From the NCBI GenBank assembly GCA_015680685.1, contig MNCI01026620.1:147675-211674 (forward strand): a DNA stretch of 64,000 nt, in the 5' to 3' direction. Under the pieces are notes generated by a model. That model ran no database searches and was not told where the DNA came from. It worked only from the letters and a program-made list of their open reading frames with translations. Positions 1 to 11,819 of the stretch are shown here, piece by piece; the first letter of the stretch is position 1, and each line of letters starts with the position of its first letter. A program made the position numbers and the translations under genes. This stretch comes from Gnetum montanum. Its lineage: Eukaryota > Streptophyta > Gnetopsida > Gnetales > Gnetaceae.

Positions 1-262
1 ACTCCATTTAAAAAACCTATGAGCTCTTAGAATTAGGCTCTTCATCATGGAAGCCAGGAAGACATGAGCCAAAAATTTTCTAATTCCATTCTTGAAAGTT
101 TTAGATAACTTTAAAAATAATTAATAAAATGATCTTTTAATTGCTTTAGGGCCTTAGAAATATAAAACTCACAATCACCTTACACCATAAATGTCATATT
201 TCTCAAAATTTTGGTCTAACCAAGGAATTGATAAGGGTTTGGATCATCATAAATAAATCTCA
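1..262. other. AT-rich unassigned flank
   Basis: No coding potential, RNA gene or repeat boundary is recognised here. It is the left flank into which the first solo LTR was inserted, and it ends with the left copy of the AAAAC target-site duplication (263-267). Confidence 0.5.
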
Positions 263-267
263 AAAAC

Positions 268-812
268 TAATGAGTGACAAGGTACCCTTACACCCAACCA
301 TATGAATCATAAGCATTCACGCACAATCTAGTCAAATTCCATGGATGGAACTACTTGTGGCATCTAGATTGCTATGCCTTGATCATAATTCACTATCTTC
401 CCAGTTGGACTAGCGGTAGCTTTGTCACGTATGGTCTAGTATAAAGTGAGGCATATGAGTTTTATTATTTTATGTTTTATTGTTATGAAATTAATAATAG
501 GTTGAAACTCAATTTATAATCAATTCAACTAATCTAATTGCTAATTAATAATCAACTACCCTAACAAAAATGGAATAAAACAACAAGAATTTGACTACTC
601 TATTGACAAAACTATGAAAAACTACTGAAGAACTACTAAAACTAATGCCCAAACTGTGCACCCAAGTGCTATATTTATAGGCCGGTGTATACTTTGTGAC
701 ATTGGATACTTGACATTGCATCTTGGATCTAACGTTGGATAGCTGATGTTGCATCTTGACCTTGATGTTGAATACTCAATGTTGGAGTTGATGAAAAAAA
801 TTTGTTTCATCA
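268..812 (-). repeat. Solo LTR, Ty3/gypsy, TSD AAAAC
   Basis: A single LTR in minus orientation, flanked by AAAAC at 263-267 and 813-817. The left edge reads TAATGAGTGACAAGG, a G-to-A variant of the family terminus TGATGAG, followed by the family U5 sequence around CCCAACCATATGAATC. The right edge ends TTCATCA. At 545 bp it is much shorter than the 820-980 bp LTRs elsewhere in the window. No polypurine tract or PBS flanks it, as expected for unequal LTR recombination. Its U3 (about 690-800) carries degenerate repeats built on GATGTTG/CATCTTG instead of the GATATC palindromes of other copies. A remnant of the same insertion is seen at about 9377-9502. Confidence 0.8.
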
Positions 813-1087
813 AAAACTAATAATTACCTGTTGGGTAATTAAAGGTGGCATCAAAATGTGTTCTTAAGGCCAATAAACCTTTACAAAAAAGAGAGAAGAT
901 GCCAAGGGATGGATGTGCACAATGATGGCACTAGTTGTAGTAATCCTAGGCTATGGGACAAGGATAAGAAGAGTAGTAGGTACACTTATTGCACCAGCAA
1001 ATACTTCAAACTCAATAATCTATCTAAGAAGAGGTACAAACACCATCTACTACTACACCAACAACACAATTGATACTCCCTAAGAAG

Positions 1088-1324
1088 TGTATTAGAGTAA
1101 TCAATGACAAGGTAGTTGTGGCCAATTTTGTTACTAAGCTAAACTTCAAACCCTTCTTAGAGTTCACTCCATAGGAGATGAGAATGTACCTACAAACCTC
1201 TTCACTATTGCCCATCTTATTTACCAATGGCATGTGGTTTTTAGATAATACCTATATGTTTTGGAATAATTAGGTAGCTAAAGCTACTATAAAGATAGGA
1301 GATATATTTGTCTCTTATCATTGA
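1088..1324 (+). pseudogene. Fragment of the retroelement env-like ORF
   Basis: One reading frame with only two internal stops encodes a segment containing LNFKPFLEFTP, then LLPILF, then DNTYMFWNN. It lines up with LNFESFVEFAP, PLWPIL and GQTYQFWHN in the env-like ORF of element K (35627-35830) and with GETYLFWSN in element J (58699 onward). This is the N-terminal part of the protein, and the rest is absent. It resembles the region annotated in plant elements as a putative plant transposon protein domain (Transposase_32 type). That family name is recalled from memory, not searched. Confidence 0.6.
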
Positions 1325-1474
1325 ATCCATTTTATCTACACTTGGGATCCCAAATAATGAGGCATTTAGTGGAAATTCTATATATCTATGTAATCAAGGA
1401 TGTATGAAATTATTTATGTGCATTCAAATCTATAGTTTGGGATGGTTTTAGTGAGTGGTGACAAACCATTGGTA

Positions 1475-1632
1475 GTTCCTCACCTTGTGCATTAGCTAAC
1501 CTCATACACTACCTCACTTGGTTTGCTATCAAACCTTGTGTACTACCTCATATGGTACGTTGCCTTACCTAATGTGTTACCTCACTTGGTGTGCTACCTC
1601 ACATATACTTACCTCATACACTACCTCACCAC
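1475..1632. repeat. Degenerate minisatellite, core CTACCTCAC
   Basis: About nine imperfect copies of a 15-18 bp unit with core CTACCTCACTTGGTGTG lie in tandem. The same array occurs in the second copy of the block (10161-10324) with different point changes, so it predates the duplication. Confidence 0.65.
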
Positions 1633-2815
1633 TTTTGTCACAAATCAATACCTTAAGAAAAAAGAGCTAAAAAAAGAATTCATTTTTTAACAATTTTCTT
1701 TTGCATTTTTTTGGTAAGAGCTTCTCTTCCTTTCTTGGATTAGGATGTTATTTCTTTTTCTTTGTATTTTTAAGTCATCACTCTATCATGTAGCTAGACT
1801 TTGTTGAAGTGTCGTTATGCTTTCATAACCCAAAACCATTTGATTAACATAGAGTCAAGTATTTATGTAATGAATAAATCTTAATTTTATTTTCTTAAAA
1901 TTTTTAATTTTTTTATTAAATATTAATAACAATATTTTATTACTAAATTTATTTATTAAATTTAGAAATTATAATTAATGAATTAATTTTGATAGATTAG
2001 CATAGCTATGTGGAGTTTTATGATAATTTCACCTTGCTTGAGAAGGTCATACTTATACAAAATGATGTTGGACCATTAAGGGTGTAACTAAAAATATTTT
2101 ATCACCTTATGTATTAGTGTCACACTTATCCCATAAGAGATTATGGCATAGTTTGCATGTGTGTTTAATTTCTACCTTGCACCTGTCTTATAAGGGATCA
2201 CAATAAATTTTAATTATTGTTGAATTATTTATATTTATAAAATACATAAAAATTATAAAACTATCATTTCCCTACCATGACAACATAGGTTTCCTCATTT
2301 ATATCATATAAACTATAGCATTATTATTTATTGAATGCAATGATATATGTAAGTAAACTTTGTAATTGACATTTCTATCATCTTCAATGTTTATGATTGA
2401 TTCACTATGCATACCATTGATAGACCTCTTATGATCTCGACTAGGGGAGACCGTATCATTAACATCATTATTGAGGAATGCATCTATGAATTTTTTGTTT
2501 TGTTTTTACATTTACAATTTTTTTTCTTAGTTCTTGATTTAGTATAAAATAAAGAACTAAAACAATCATGGTTGAATTGAACAAGAAATATAAATTGTAG
2601 AAAAAGCCTTGATTGATTCAAATTACTTTAAAAACATGGTGAATAACGTAACACCTCCTATTATGGTAAAATTTCATCAAGAAAAACTAGAATGATGAGG
2701 TGATGTACATGGACAATTTTGCAAAGAATCTAAAAAACCTACACATACTACTTGAGAAGGATTTGTTCAATGAAGGATTTATTGAGGATTTGGTGGATTA
2801 CAAATTCAAGTTGCC

Positions 2816-2836
2816 NNNNNNNNNNNNNNNNNNNNN
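2816..2836. other. Assembly gap (21 N)
   Basis: A run of 21 N. In the paralogous stretch (18793-18860) the missing sequence would span the end of the AT-rich block, its AAAAG flank and the first bases of an LTR, roughly 55-60 bp. The N count is therefore probably nominal. Confidence 0.95.
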
Positions 2837-3759
2837 ACCCAACCATATGAATCACAAACATTCATGGATGATCTAGTTGAATTCCATGGATGGAACTAGT
2901 TGTGGCTTCTAGATCATTATGTTTTTATTGTAGTTCATTGTCTTGCCACTTGGACTAGTAGTAGCTTTATCACATATGGTTTAGTCCAAAGTGAGACATA
3001 TGATAATTGATGTTATTGTAGCCTTATGATACTCCTAACAATAATAAATAAATCAATTATTTAAACTAATTAACAATGCAAAGTAAAGTCTAAACTAGTC
3101 TACGGGCAATGAGTGTTCATTCATAGCTTACTGTACATGTCCTAAACCCACGTGTCCACTATTGGGATTAGCAAGCACTATGCGACTGGGCAAACCAAGC
3201 AATAATGCTACTAGGATTACCAAGAAAATACATGTTTACACTCAAAACTGGTCACGTTCACTTTGCCAATTCATTAACATGCATGGAAATGTAAATATTA
3301 ACTAAGTACATGGAATATAAATTTTATTAAAAGTAAATTTAATCTAAGTCAAAGTGGTGCAATGAATAAGAATCAATCTCAATCTCATTGTTGTTCATGA
3401 AATGTGTCCAGGTACATTGCCACTCGAATAAGATGTTGTACAATTGACTCAGATCTACACTGTGGGCACTCACTAACTGTTCTCTAAGACTATAGAATAA
3501 AATTGCAGGAGCTTGGCTACTCTATTAACCAAAGAAAGCCATAAACATGACTATGAGCATGTATTTATAAATTTTATTGTTGGGCTATGTCAACGGGGCC
3601 TCATTAATGCATCATTTCATGCATTGACAGGGCCTTGTAAATGTAACTTTTACATCGATGGGGCCAAGTCAATGAGGCCTAATTAATAGGGCCAAGATAT
3701 TGGGGTCAACCAAAAAGTTAACTTTTTGTTAGACATCCCAACTAACTAATGATTCATCA
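2837..3759 (-). repeat. 3' LTR of element G
   Basis: It ends TTCATCA at 3759 and is followed by the decayed minus-strand polypurine tract (ACCTTCACAACTGAATAAA) and the conserved CTCATCCTCGAG. U3 (about 3585-3720) has repeated GGCCTCATTAA/GGGCCAAG modules next to the TATA-like TATTTATAAA on the minus strand. The left terminus lies in the gap. Confidence 0.75.
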
Positions 3760-5029
3760 TACCTTCACAACTGAATAAAAACTCATCCTCGAGTTAATAG
3801 GATAGGATCGAGCTTTCTTTACAAAAAATTAGGAGTGATGGGATTATTAACTAACATTAAGTATTGATTGACTTTGAGTGCCGCATTACAAAATTTTATT
3901 TGAGTGGATGCATACAAAATGATAGAGTGACAAACAAATTTGATAGACTTTGAAGATTACAAAATTTGTAGAGGTCTTCAAGAATTTGCTAAAGATGATT
4001 CTTCTTGTTGTGGCTAGCAATGGCAGACTTCCAACCTAGATTGTTATGTCAATGCTTCTCTAGTTATGTAGAACATTCTTGAAGGATGAACTGAAATTTC
4101 TTCTCATCATCCCATGAATCTAGTAAACATGTGATGCTTGAGCTATTATCTTGTATGTGCTACAATTTGTCCATGGGCATATCCTTTGTTGTCCCTCTTT
4201 TGGCTTCATTTCCATGTCTAGTAAAAGACCTTCTTCCTTCGGCATTTCTTTTAGTATCACCTGTAGTCACCAAAGAATCAACATTAGTTTTGGTAAATTT
4301 TCCTTAATAATTAACCCTTTTGGATCTGTTCAATTTCATTTAAGCACAAGGTGATGACAACAGACTGTGCCCAATTCTATGAAGTAACTAAAATCATCAA
4401 GCTATTCACATTAGTTTTAATTATTATTAGTTACCATGATGTTCAAAAATAGGATGTTAGAAAAATTCAAAGTGGACATCCCTAGCCCCCATAACTAATA
4501 AGCGTAACTCTAGAAGCACATAAAGTTTCGAATAATTGAAACCAAAGGTTTGATTCAGTACATGACCAAGAAATATTAATTTGAAGGATATTTTAACCAA
4601 AAAGTAGGAAAAAGTAAAAAATTAATTGAAAGTGATGAGAAGTAGTTCCAAATTTATGCATAAATTCAAAGAAACTATCATTAATGTTCTAGAAGATGTG
4701 AAGGTTAGTTCAAAGCCATGATCAAAAAAAGTTTAAACTATCATTAATGTTCTAAAAGATGTGAAGGATGAGAGGTGTGAGGTGGTGATCCTTCAAAAGA
4801 TGTTGTGTTGTGATGATATTTAGGAAAGTGGTAGTAGTGATTTGAAGTAGAGGACATAGAATCAATTGGAGAAACAAGTTTTTGAACATAATATCTATAC
4901 GGTTTCAGCTAGTAATAAGGGTAGGGTTGGCTTGGTGATGGCTTCCCCCATGATTGTGGATTTTTCCACTGCAGTTGATGATGGTGTTGAGGCTGGTAAT
5001 AAGTCCCCCTAGGATAGTATGATTGGTTG

Positions 5030-6400
5030 TAGGATTATCTATGATTACCTTCTAAGAAAGGTAATTTTCTAGGCATTTGCTTTTGTACAAACTTGGGATT
5101 CAATGCAAAAGCCCAATACTCATGTAGATGTAACATGATTGGGCAATAGCCCTTTGGATGGTTATATAGGCAGACGTCACATCCATCATCTTCTTCTATG
5201 GTTAAGTCTATAGCCTCTTCTTCTACAACCATTTTCCCTGTTTATTGATAAGTGCTCCTAGCTGTTTCTTTGTTCATCTTCCTTCGTTTCTTATGATTAC
5301 CTAATTCATTTTATGTTAACTTCTCCTCTACATTTTCTACAAAAGGTGTAGCTTTTTCATTTATCAACTCTAACATCCTATCAAGCCTTACTTGGAGTTC
5401 ATCAAGAGATTATTGCAGTGGCAAGGTTTGTTGTGAAATCACCTCATCAAGAGCTACCTCTTCTTTCTTTTCATAGATATGGACCTTCTTCTTTTTAAGG
5501 GTTGGGCCCTAGTGATATTACTCTCCTTCTTCTTTTGCCACACATTCCATTAGCTCTTAAATCTGATGGATTTGTAGCTTTTATAATTGACCTGGAGCAT
5601 ACATTGCAAGGGTCTCCCTTGTTTCATTATGAAGGCCATCTCTGATGTGGAAAAGTTTCTCTTCTTGAGAGAAATCATGGCTTGGACATTTATTTAATAG
5701 AGAATAGTATCTATCTAGGGCCATATCCAAGGGCTTATGTTGTTCTTGTTTCCATCCTTAGATTCATTTCCTTAGGTTGGACACCATGGCATATGTTTGG
5801 TGTTTCTTGTTGAAGAGTTCTAGCATTGTGGACCACTAATGTATTAAATTTGGTTTCAACTATCTATACCACATTTTAGTTTTAACTATTAGTATTCTAG
5901 GAAAGAGCTTAAGCTTTTGCCACCCACTTTCAATGTTTTGTAAAATGTAGGCATCATGGAAGTCTTGCAAATGATGTTGTGGATCAAAATTATACCCTCT
6001 GGCAAATTTAGGGATGCCATTCATATCAATCCTTTTGATACAACTTTCCATTCATATCAAAATTATAGCCTCTAGCCAATAAGGGTTCACTATCATCAGA
6101 CATGTTGTGGTGAAAATTTCTATTTCTATTTCTTTGATTGTGATGATTTTGTCTATGCTCATTTTGATGTCTTTGATTTTGCCCTTGGTTTCGATTTCTA
6201 TCCTTATTTCGACCCCATAATGAAGCTCTATCTCTATACCTATGTTCATCTTTTTTAGAACTAGACATTGAAGAGGAAGAAGAAGATAAGAAACTTGGAG
6301 AGTTTTCATGGCTGCTATAGTTTTCCCCATGGTCCCTTGATTTATCTTTTCCAAGTTTTGAGAAGTCCTAAGCCTTGAGGCCTCACCGACAATGGCTCCA
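5030..6400 (-). pseudogene. gag remnant of element G
   Basis: Several frames must be combined. In minus-strand order there are an Arg/Asn/Gln-rich N-terminal stretch (6268-6100), then RIDMNGIPKFARGYNFDPQHH and WQKLKLFPR (6051-5860; the Retrotrans_gag-type core also seen in A, C, K and L), then a region with stops and frameshifts. It finishes with a variant zinc knuckle CDVCLYNHPKGYC at 5143-5181 and a Tyr/Pro-rich tail. Gag builds the cytoplasmic virus-like particle, and the knuckle should bind RNA. Near 6030-6075 a short duplicated stretch replaces sequence present in element F. It is clearly non-functional. Confidence 0.7.
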
Positions 6401-6401
6401 A

Positions 6402-7368
6402 TGATAAGCAGCGAGGTACCCCCTATGCCCAACCATACGAATCGCAAGCATTCATACACGATCTGGTTGAATTCCATGTATGGGACTAATTGTGGCATAT
6501 AGATCATTATGCCTTGATCATAGTTCAATATCTTTCCACTTGTACTCGTGGTAACTTTGTCACATATGGTTTAGTCCAAAGTGAGACATATGATTCTTGA
6601 TCTTGTTTTGACCTTATGTCACTCCTAATGATAATAAAGAAATCAATTATTTAAACTAATTAACAATAGAAAGTAAAGTCTAAACTAGCCTATGAGTGAT
6701 GAGTGTCTATTCCCATCTTGCCATACACATCCTGAACCCACGTGTCCACTACTAGGATTACCAAGCGCTATGTTATTGGGCAAACCAAGCAATAACATTA
6801 TTGGGATTACTAAGCGAATACACGTTTACACTTGAAACTGGTCGTGCTCATTTTGCCAATTCATTAATATGCATGGAAACATAAATATTAACTAAGTACA
6901 TGAAACATAAATTGCATGGAAAGTAAATTTAATCTAAGTCAAAGTGTTGTGTGAATAAGAATCAATCTTGATCTTATTACTATTCATGGAATGTGTCTAG
7001 GTACATCGCCCTTCAAATAAGACATCATACAACTAACTCAGATCTAAACTACGGGCACTCACTAACTGTTCTCTAAGACTACAGAATAAAAATGCAAGAG
7101 TTTGGCTACTCTACTGATGAAAGAATGCCAATACATAGCAAGAGGATATGTATTTATAGGCGAAAATAGACACTATGTTGATGTGGCCTCGTCAATGCAT
7201 CATTTACATCGACACGACCATGTCAATGAGGCCTAGTCAACGGGGCCAAGATATTAGGGCTAATATATCAGAATCAAGATATCAGGGCCAAGATTTCAAG
7301 GCTAAGATATCAGATCTAACCAAAAATTGACTTTTTGTGAAATATCCCAACCAACTGATGATTCATCA
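6402..7368 (-). repeat. 5' LTR of element G
   Basis: It starts TGATAAGCAGCGAGG (variant of TGATGAG) and ends TTCATCA at 7368, 967 bp. U3 (about 7180-7310) carries GGCCTCGTCAATGC-type repeats and several AGATATCAGGGC-like units. Confidence 0.8.
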
Positions 7369-7752
7369 AGATTCATATCAAATATTCTACACATTCATAT
7401 GTTAAAATCACATCTAAGTAGCACACAACATAATTCTATAGTTCAAATGCATAAATACTAAAGCCACACATAAAGCATAAATACATATTGAATAGTTGTT
7501 CTTATACGCTAATCTAATATCCTTACTAGTCACATCACCTATCTTGAACACATCGCATAGGAATAGTATGTATAACCATGTTATTTAAGCATGTAAAGAC
7601 ATCATAATTATAACATTAATGTCAAAGCATCAAAACATATAAAGTACAATCATGAAAAACTAACTCACTCTAGATAACGTTCCATTCCACACATAATATA
7701 TAAATTGTAATCATACATCCATACCCAATGTCTCGAAAAGGGATGTTACAAC
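7369..7752 (-). repeat. Fragment of an unrelated LTR (TGTAACATCCC start)
   Basis: The right edge read on the minus strand is TGTAACATCCCTTTTCGAG, a start typical of other plant Ty3/gypsy LTRs. The rest is AT-rich and noncoding. The left end is cut by element G, and the right end abuts LINE coding sequence at about 7753. Confidence 0.4.
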
Positions 7753-8639
7753 TTATGATAGGATTGAATAGAATTTCATTATTTCTTATCTATATAAACT
7801 AGGATTTGGTGATTATTTTATTCATCTTAGTTGTACCTTATTCATTGATGCCAATGCTCTAGTCGCTACTAATTTTGAATTACGTTGCTTATTTTCTTTT
7901 CAACTGTCAATTCATCAAGGTTGTCCTCTAACTCCCTGTCTTTTTATTATTATTGTAGACTTACTTTTACATACTTTTCATTATGATCTATAAAGGAATA
8001 TCATTAAGGAAATTTCAATTGATGATCATGCTATGTAATTACTTAACATGAACTTTGTAGATTATTCTTGTTTAGTGATAAAAAAATTTCTACAATATAT
8101 CAATACTCTTTTACTTAGAGTGGAAGATTACTAAATGTTATCTAGCTCTCAGATCAACTAGCAAAAATACAATGTTTATTGTAATAGTAACATTGATGAG
8201 TGGGTTACTCTCAAGCCTTAGAAAATCTTGAATAAAGATTTTATTTTCAAAATTTTAGGAATATCTTTTACTTTTAAGCATAATCTTACCTTTTTTGTGG
8301 AATTATGTGGTTGGTAAAAATTAAAAAAAAAATCTTGATAAATGGAAAGAAAAAAGCTCACTATTGTTGGCAAATTTTTAGTTATTAAGAAAATGCTTCA
8401 ATCAACTCATGTTTATTACTTTAGTATTAGGCTCCTTTGAAAACTTCTTATGATAAAATTGATTGTATATTTCATTGATTTCTTTAGTCTGAAACAACGT
8501 AGAATAGGTTTTTCAATAGTTTCTTAGAATAGTTTCATTAGTAGTAAGAAAGATGGAGGACTTGGGCTTATTAATTATTATAGCCAAGGTATTTCTTCTT
8601 GACATTTTGATATGTGAAAAGCTTGAAAAATGGAGAATT
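7753..8639 (+). pseudogene. LINE (L1-type) reverse transcriptase fragment, copy 1
   Basis: A plus-strand frame from about 7755 reads YDRIEWNFII, KLGFGDYF and HQGCPLTPCLF. These match the RT blocks of plant L1 LINEs, which normally read AYDR..W, GFG and RQGDPLSPYLF. Downstream come LGISFTF, LDKWKEK and SKKDGGLGLINYYS, typical of the post-RT region. Stops and frameshifts are frequent. The 5' part (endonuclease and upstream RT) is missing, and the sequence is interrupted at 8640 by a copia-type LTR. The stretch from about 7916 is nearly identical to 45829-46534. Confidence 0.7.
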
Positions 8640-9376
8640 TGTTAGTGTGTTTGTAAGAACTTGCAGGTCTAAGGAAGGTGAATATAACATATTAAGTAGA
8701 CCGAGATAGGAGCAAGAATTAATAAACTAGAATGCTAAAGTCCAATAAGAAGATGTAACAGTTTGAAAAAAATCGTAAGGATATCATCCTAGATCCTAGA
8801 GAAGACATTCTGAAGACTAATAAGATGTCTCACATTGTAGGAAGACATCTCTACTAAGAAACTCTAGACTTAGGCAATATATATTTACAACACAGGAAAC
8901 ATCTCAAGTAAATACATGACATCTTGCCAAAAGTTAAGATGTCTTAGGTTTAGACAACATGTCTCACCTACAATAAGGTAACTACAATAAAATATCTTGG
9001 GCTTGTAAAAGATGTCTTGACTAGCCATTGTGTAGATTTCAATAAATAGATGGAGAGAACAAGGCTATAAAAGAAAGACATCCTAAATGGTAAAATACAA
9101 GCACTGTACAAGCAAATAAGTAATCACTATATACATTCTTTGAGGAATATTGTACTTCATTTTTCTTAATGATTTGTTGTTATTATGAGCTTAAAGAAAG
9201 AAATCAAAAGCTTAGTTAATTTTCTTCCTTGATCATTTTTATTTCTTATTATAAGCCTTGAGGGGCTAGATGTGCTTCTTAAGGGAAGACATTTATTGAG
9301 CTTGTTGGAACCTTGAGGGATTAGGTATGTCTTTGAGTGAAAACACCCCTAGCAAAGCTTAGAATTTTGTAAAGGT
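8640..9376 (+). repeat. Copia-type (SIRE/Maximus-like) LTR fragment, copy 1
   Basis: It begins TGTTAGTGTG inside the LINE and contains inverted and direct repeats of AAGACATCTT/AAGATGTCTT (8795-9020), AATTAA-rich promoter-like DNA and a GAGGGATTAGG stretch. It is broken at about 9376, where the remnant of the solo LTR starts. The fuller copy at 46535-47440 continues to an ATTCAACCCCCTTTCTAAG end, reminiscent of SIRE/Maximus LTRs. The class assignment is from memory of that terminus. Confidence 0.5.
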
Positions 9377-9775
9377 ATTTGTGTGCAACATTAGATACCT
9401 GACATTGTGTCTTGGATCTGACGTGAAATACTAGATGTCACATCTTGGTCCCAACATCAGATACCCAATGTTGGAGTCAATGAAAAAATTTGTTTCATCA
9501 AAAACTAATAATTATCCCTTGGGTAATTAAAGGTGGCATCAAAATGTGTTCCTAAGGCCAATAAACCTTTACAAAAAAGAGATAAGATGCCAAGGGATGG
9601 ATGTGCACGAGGATGGCACTAGTTGTAGTAATCCTAGCCTAGGGGACAAGGATAAGAAGAGTAGTAGGTACACTTAGTGCACCAGCCAATACTTCAAACT
9701 CAATAATGTATCCAAGAAGAGGTACCAACACCATCTACTACTACACTAGCAGCACAAGTGATACTCCCTACGAGG

Positions 9776-10012
9776 TGTATTAGAGTAATCAATGACGAGG
9801 TTGTTATGGCCAACGTAGTTACTAAGCTAAACTTGAAACCCTTCTTAGAGTTCACTCCATAGGAGATGAGAGTGTACATATAAACATCTTCACTATTTCC
9901 CATGTTATTTACTAATGGCAAGTGGTTTTTAGATAATACCTATATGTTTTGGAACAATTAGGTTGTTAAAGCTACTATAAAGATACGAGATATATTTGTC
10001 TTCTATCATTGA
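9776..10012 (+). pseudogene. Env-like ORF fragment, copy 2
   Basis: Same frame and motifs as 1088-1324 (LNLKPFLEFTP, FLDNTYMFWNN), with a few substitutions and the same in-frame stop after FTP and after WNN. The shared stops show it was already dead before the block was duplicated. Confidence 0.6.
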
Positions 10013-10160
10013 AGCCATTGTATCTACACTTGGGATCCCAAATAATGAGGCATTTAGCAGAAATTCTATATCTCTATGTAACCAAGGATGCATAAATTAT
10101 TTATGTGCATTCAAATCTATAGTTCAGGATTGTTTTACTGAGTGGTGATAAACCATTGGT

Positions 10161-10324
10161 AGTTCCTCACCTTGTGCACTAGCTAACCTCATACACTACC
10201 TCATTTTGTGTGCTACCTCACCTTGTGTACTACCTCATATGGTACGTTGCCTTACCTAATGTGTTACCTCACTTAGTGTGCTACCTCACGTAGTGCACTT
10301 CCTTACCTCATACACTACCTCCCC
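10161..10324. repeat. Minisatellite, core CTACCTCAC, copy 2
   Basis: Counterpart of 1475-1632, with the same unit structure and scattered substitutions. Confidence 0.65.
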
Positions 10325-10682
10325 ACTTTTGTTACAAATCAATACCTTAAGAAAAAAGAGCTCAAAGGAGAATTCATTTTTTAACAATTTTCTTTTGCAT
10401 TTTTTTTGTAAGAGCTTCTCCTCCTTTCTTGGATTAGGATGTTATTTCTTTTTCTTTGTTTTTCTAAGTCATCACTTTATTATGTAGCTAGACTTTGTTG
10501 AAGTGTTGCTATGCTTTAATTAACACAGAGTTAAGTATTTATGTAATGAATAAATCTTAATTTGATTTTCTTAAATTTTTAAATTTTTTTATTAAATCTT
10601 AATAATAATATCTTATTAATAAATTTATTTATTAAATTTAGAAATTATAAGTAATTAATTCATTTTGATAGATTAGCATAGT

Positions 10683-11654
10683 TGATGAGTGGCGGGTATC
10701 CCTACACTCAACCATACGAATACAAGCGTCGCACGCATGATCCAGTCGAAATCCACAGACTAAATGCCTACATGCCACTTGAAACACTTCGGGTTAATTA
10801 ATCATTGTCTTTCGAGACTTACTTGTATGTGTCACGGTGTATGGTTAAGCAATTCTGAGGTATATGATTTTTTTGGTATTTTCTGTTTATGTCCTCTGCA
10901 CTACGAGGAAAGGGTTGAGAAACTAAGTCTAACTCTAACTAATGCACTAAGTCCCTAGCATTAGCATCCATTCCCACTTACCGTACACACCCTGAACTAT
11001 GCAACTATGGCTACCAAATGCTAATCGTTACTAGGATCACCACACGTAACGCACATGTCCAAAGTGGTCGTACTGAGGCACTTAACTAACCTAAGTGTGA
11101 TAAGCATTCGTTCCTTGGCTAACCATACACATCCTTGAATGCTTGTAACCAAGTAGTACTTATCCCATGTTCTAGGAGTTGAGGGTGAAAGAGCCTAATC
11201 ATGATGAGTAACCATACACATTCGTAAATGCTCGTAATCAAGTTGTACTCATATCGTACTACTACAGGTAATAAATAATAGGTAAGAAATAACATATAAT
11301 AAACCTATTCCATGTACTACAAGGTTTATCCACAAAGCTCATCTTTATTTCCATACACAACTTGTGTTCAAGGAAAAAGCTGCTTGAATAAAGATCCATT
11401 CACTTGGGGACTCCTACTGCGGGCACATGGAAAATAATCTATCTTTGGGGTGATCAATCTGCTAGAGCTTTGCTACTTTAAGCCTAGGATGATGAATAAC
11501 GGGAGTGCTACCTCTTATTTATAAATATGATGGTGGACTGCGATATCGCATATGCGATATCGTAGGGGACGATGCGATATTGCGTACACAATATCACGAG
11601 GGATGCGATATCGCGATGGCCGCGATATCGTGTACGCAATATCGCATCCCATCA
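10683..11654 (-). repeat. 3' LTR of element A
   Basis: TGATGAGTGGCGGG at the left, CCCATCA at the right, 972 bp. U3 (11540-11650) is packed with GCGATATCGC-type palindromes. TATTTATAAATATG next to them gives the minus-strand TATA box. Confidence 0.9.
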
Positions 11655-11656
11655 TA

Positions 11657-11669
11657 CCCCCATGACTAA
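11657..11669 (-). promoter_or_regulatory. Polypurine tract of element A
   Basis: Minus strand TTAGTCATGGGGG followed by TA and the LTR start TGATGGG. It is preceded by the conserved CTCGAGGACGAG block. Related motifs recur at 12279-12288 and 13676-13688. Confidence 0.8.
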
Positions 11670-11819
11670 ATGAAAACTCGTCCTCGAGTTCATTACAATA
11701 ATATTAGGTAGGTATGGGATTATTGAGGGAATGGAACTAATGGGATGACATGTGAACGGATCATTAGTACAAGACTTGACAAAACTGGTGTTCATAACAA
11801 CAACGGTGAACACCTTATT

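Larger units (their letters stand above)
818..2815 (+). mobile_element. Decayed element carrying an env-like ORF fragment (duplicated block, copy 1)
   Basis: This block is closely matched by 9503-10682 joined to 17983-18838. It contains a fragment of the env-like ORF (1088-1324), a CTACCTCAC-rich minisatellite (1475-1632) and a long AT-rich tail. The uninterrupted sequence around 2000-2010 (GATTAGCATAG then CTATG) is the empty counterpart of the element A insertion site in copy 2. No LTR or PBS of its own can be assigned. The right edge runs into the assembly gap, beyond which the left LTR of element G begins. Confidence 0.6.
2837..7368 (-). mobile_element. Element G: gag-only Ty3/gypsy element
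   Basis: A minus-strand element with its 3' LTR at the left (start hidden in the gap, end 3759) and its 5' LTR at 6402-7368. The PBS next to the right LTR (about 6385-6401) reads TTGGAGCCATTGTC on the minus strand, a decayed tRNA-Asp-type site. The 2.6-kb interior holds only degraded gag plus a noncoding 3' leader; no protease, RT or integrase motif is present. Element F has the same layout, so absence of pol is a property of this subfamily. The right flank starts AGATT; the matching left TSD is lost in the gap. Confidence 0.75.
9377..10682 (+). mobile_element. Duplicated block, copy 2, left part
   Basis: It matches about 690-2004: a truncated solo LTR end (to about 9502, again followed by AAAACTAATAATTA), the env-like fragment (9776-10012) and the minisatellite (10161-10324). 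It ends at the ATAGT duplication (10678-10682), where element A is inserted. The sequence resumes at 17983. Confidence 0.7.

Noticed and set aside
6052-6528. 158-residue open frame, minus strand
   Set aside because: Out-of-frame reading across the LTR/gag boundary of G. The gag signature lies in other frames.
8795-9020. Repeated AAGACATCT/AGATGTCTT spacing reminiscent of a repeat array
   Set aside because: Irregular spacing and no unique spacers. These are inverted motifs within a copia-type LTR, not a CRISPR-like array.
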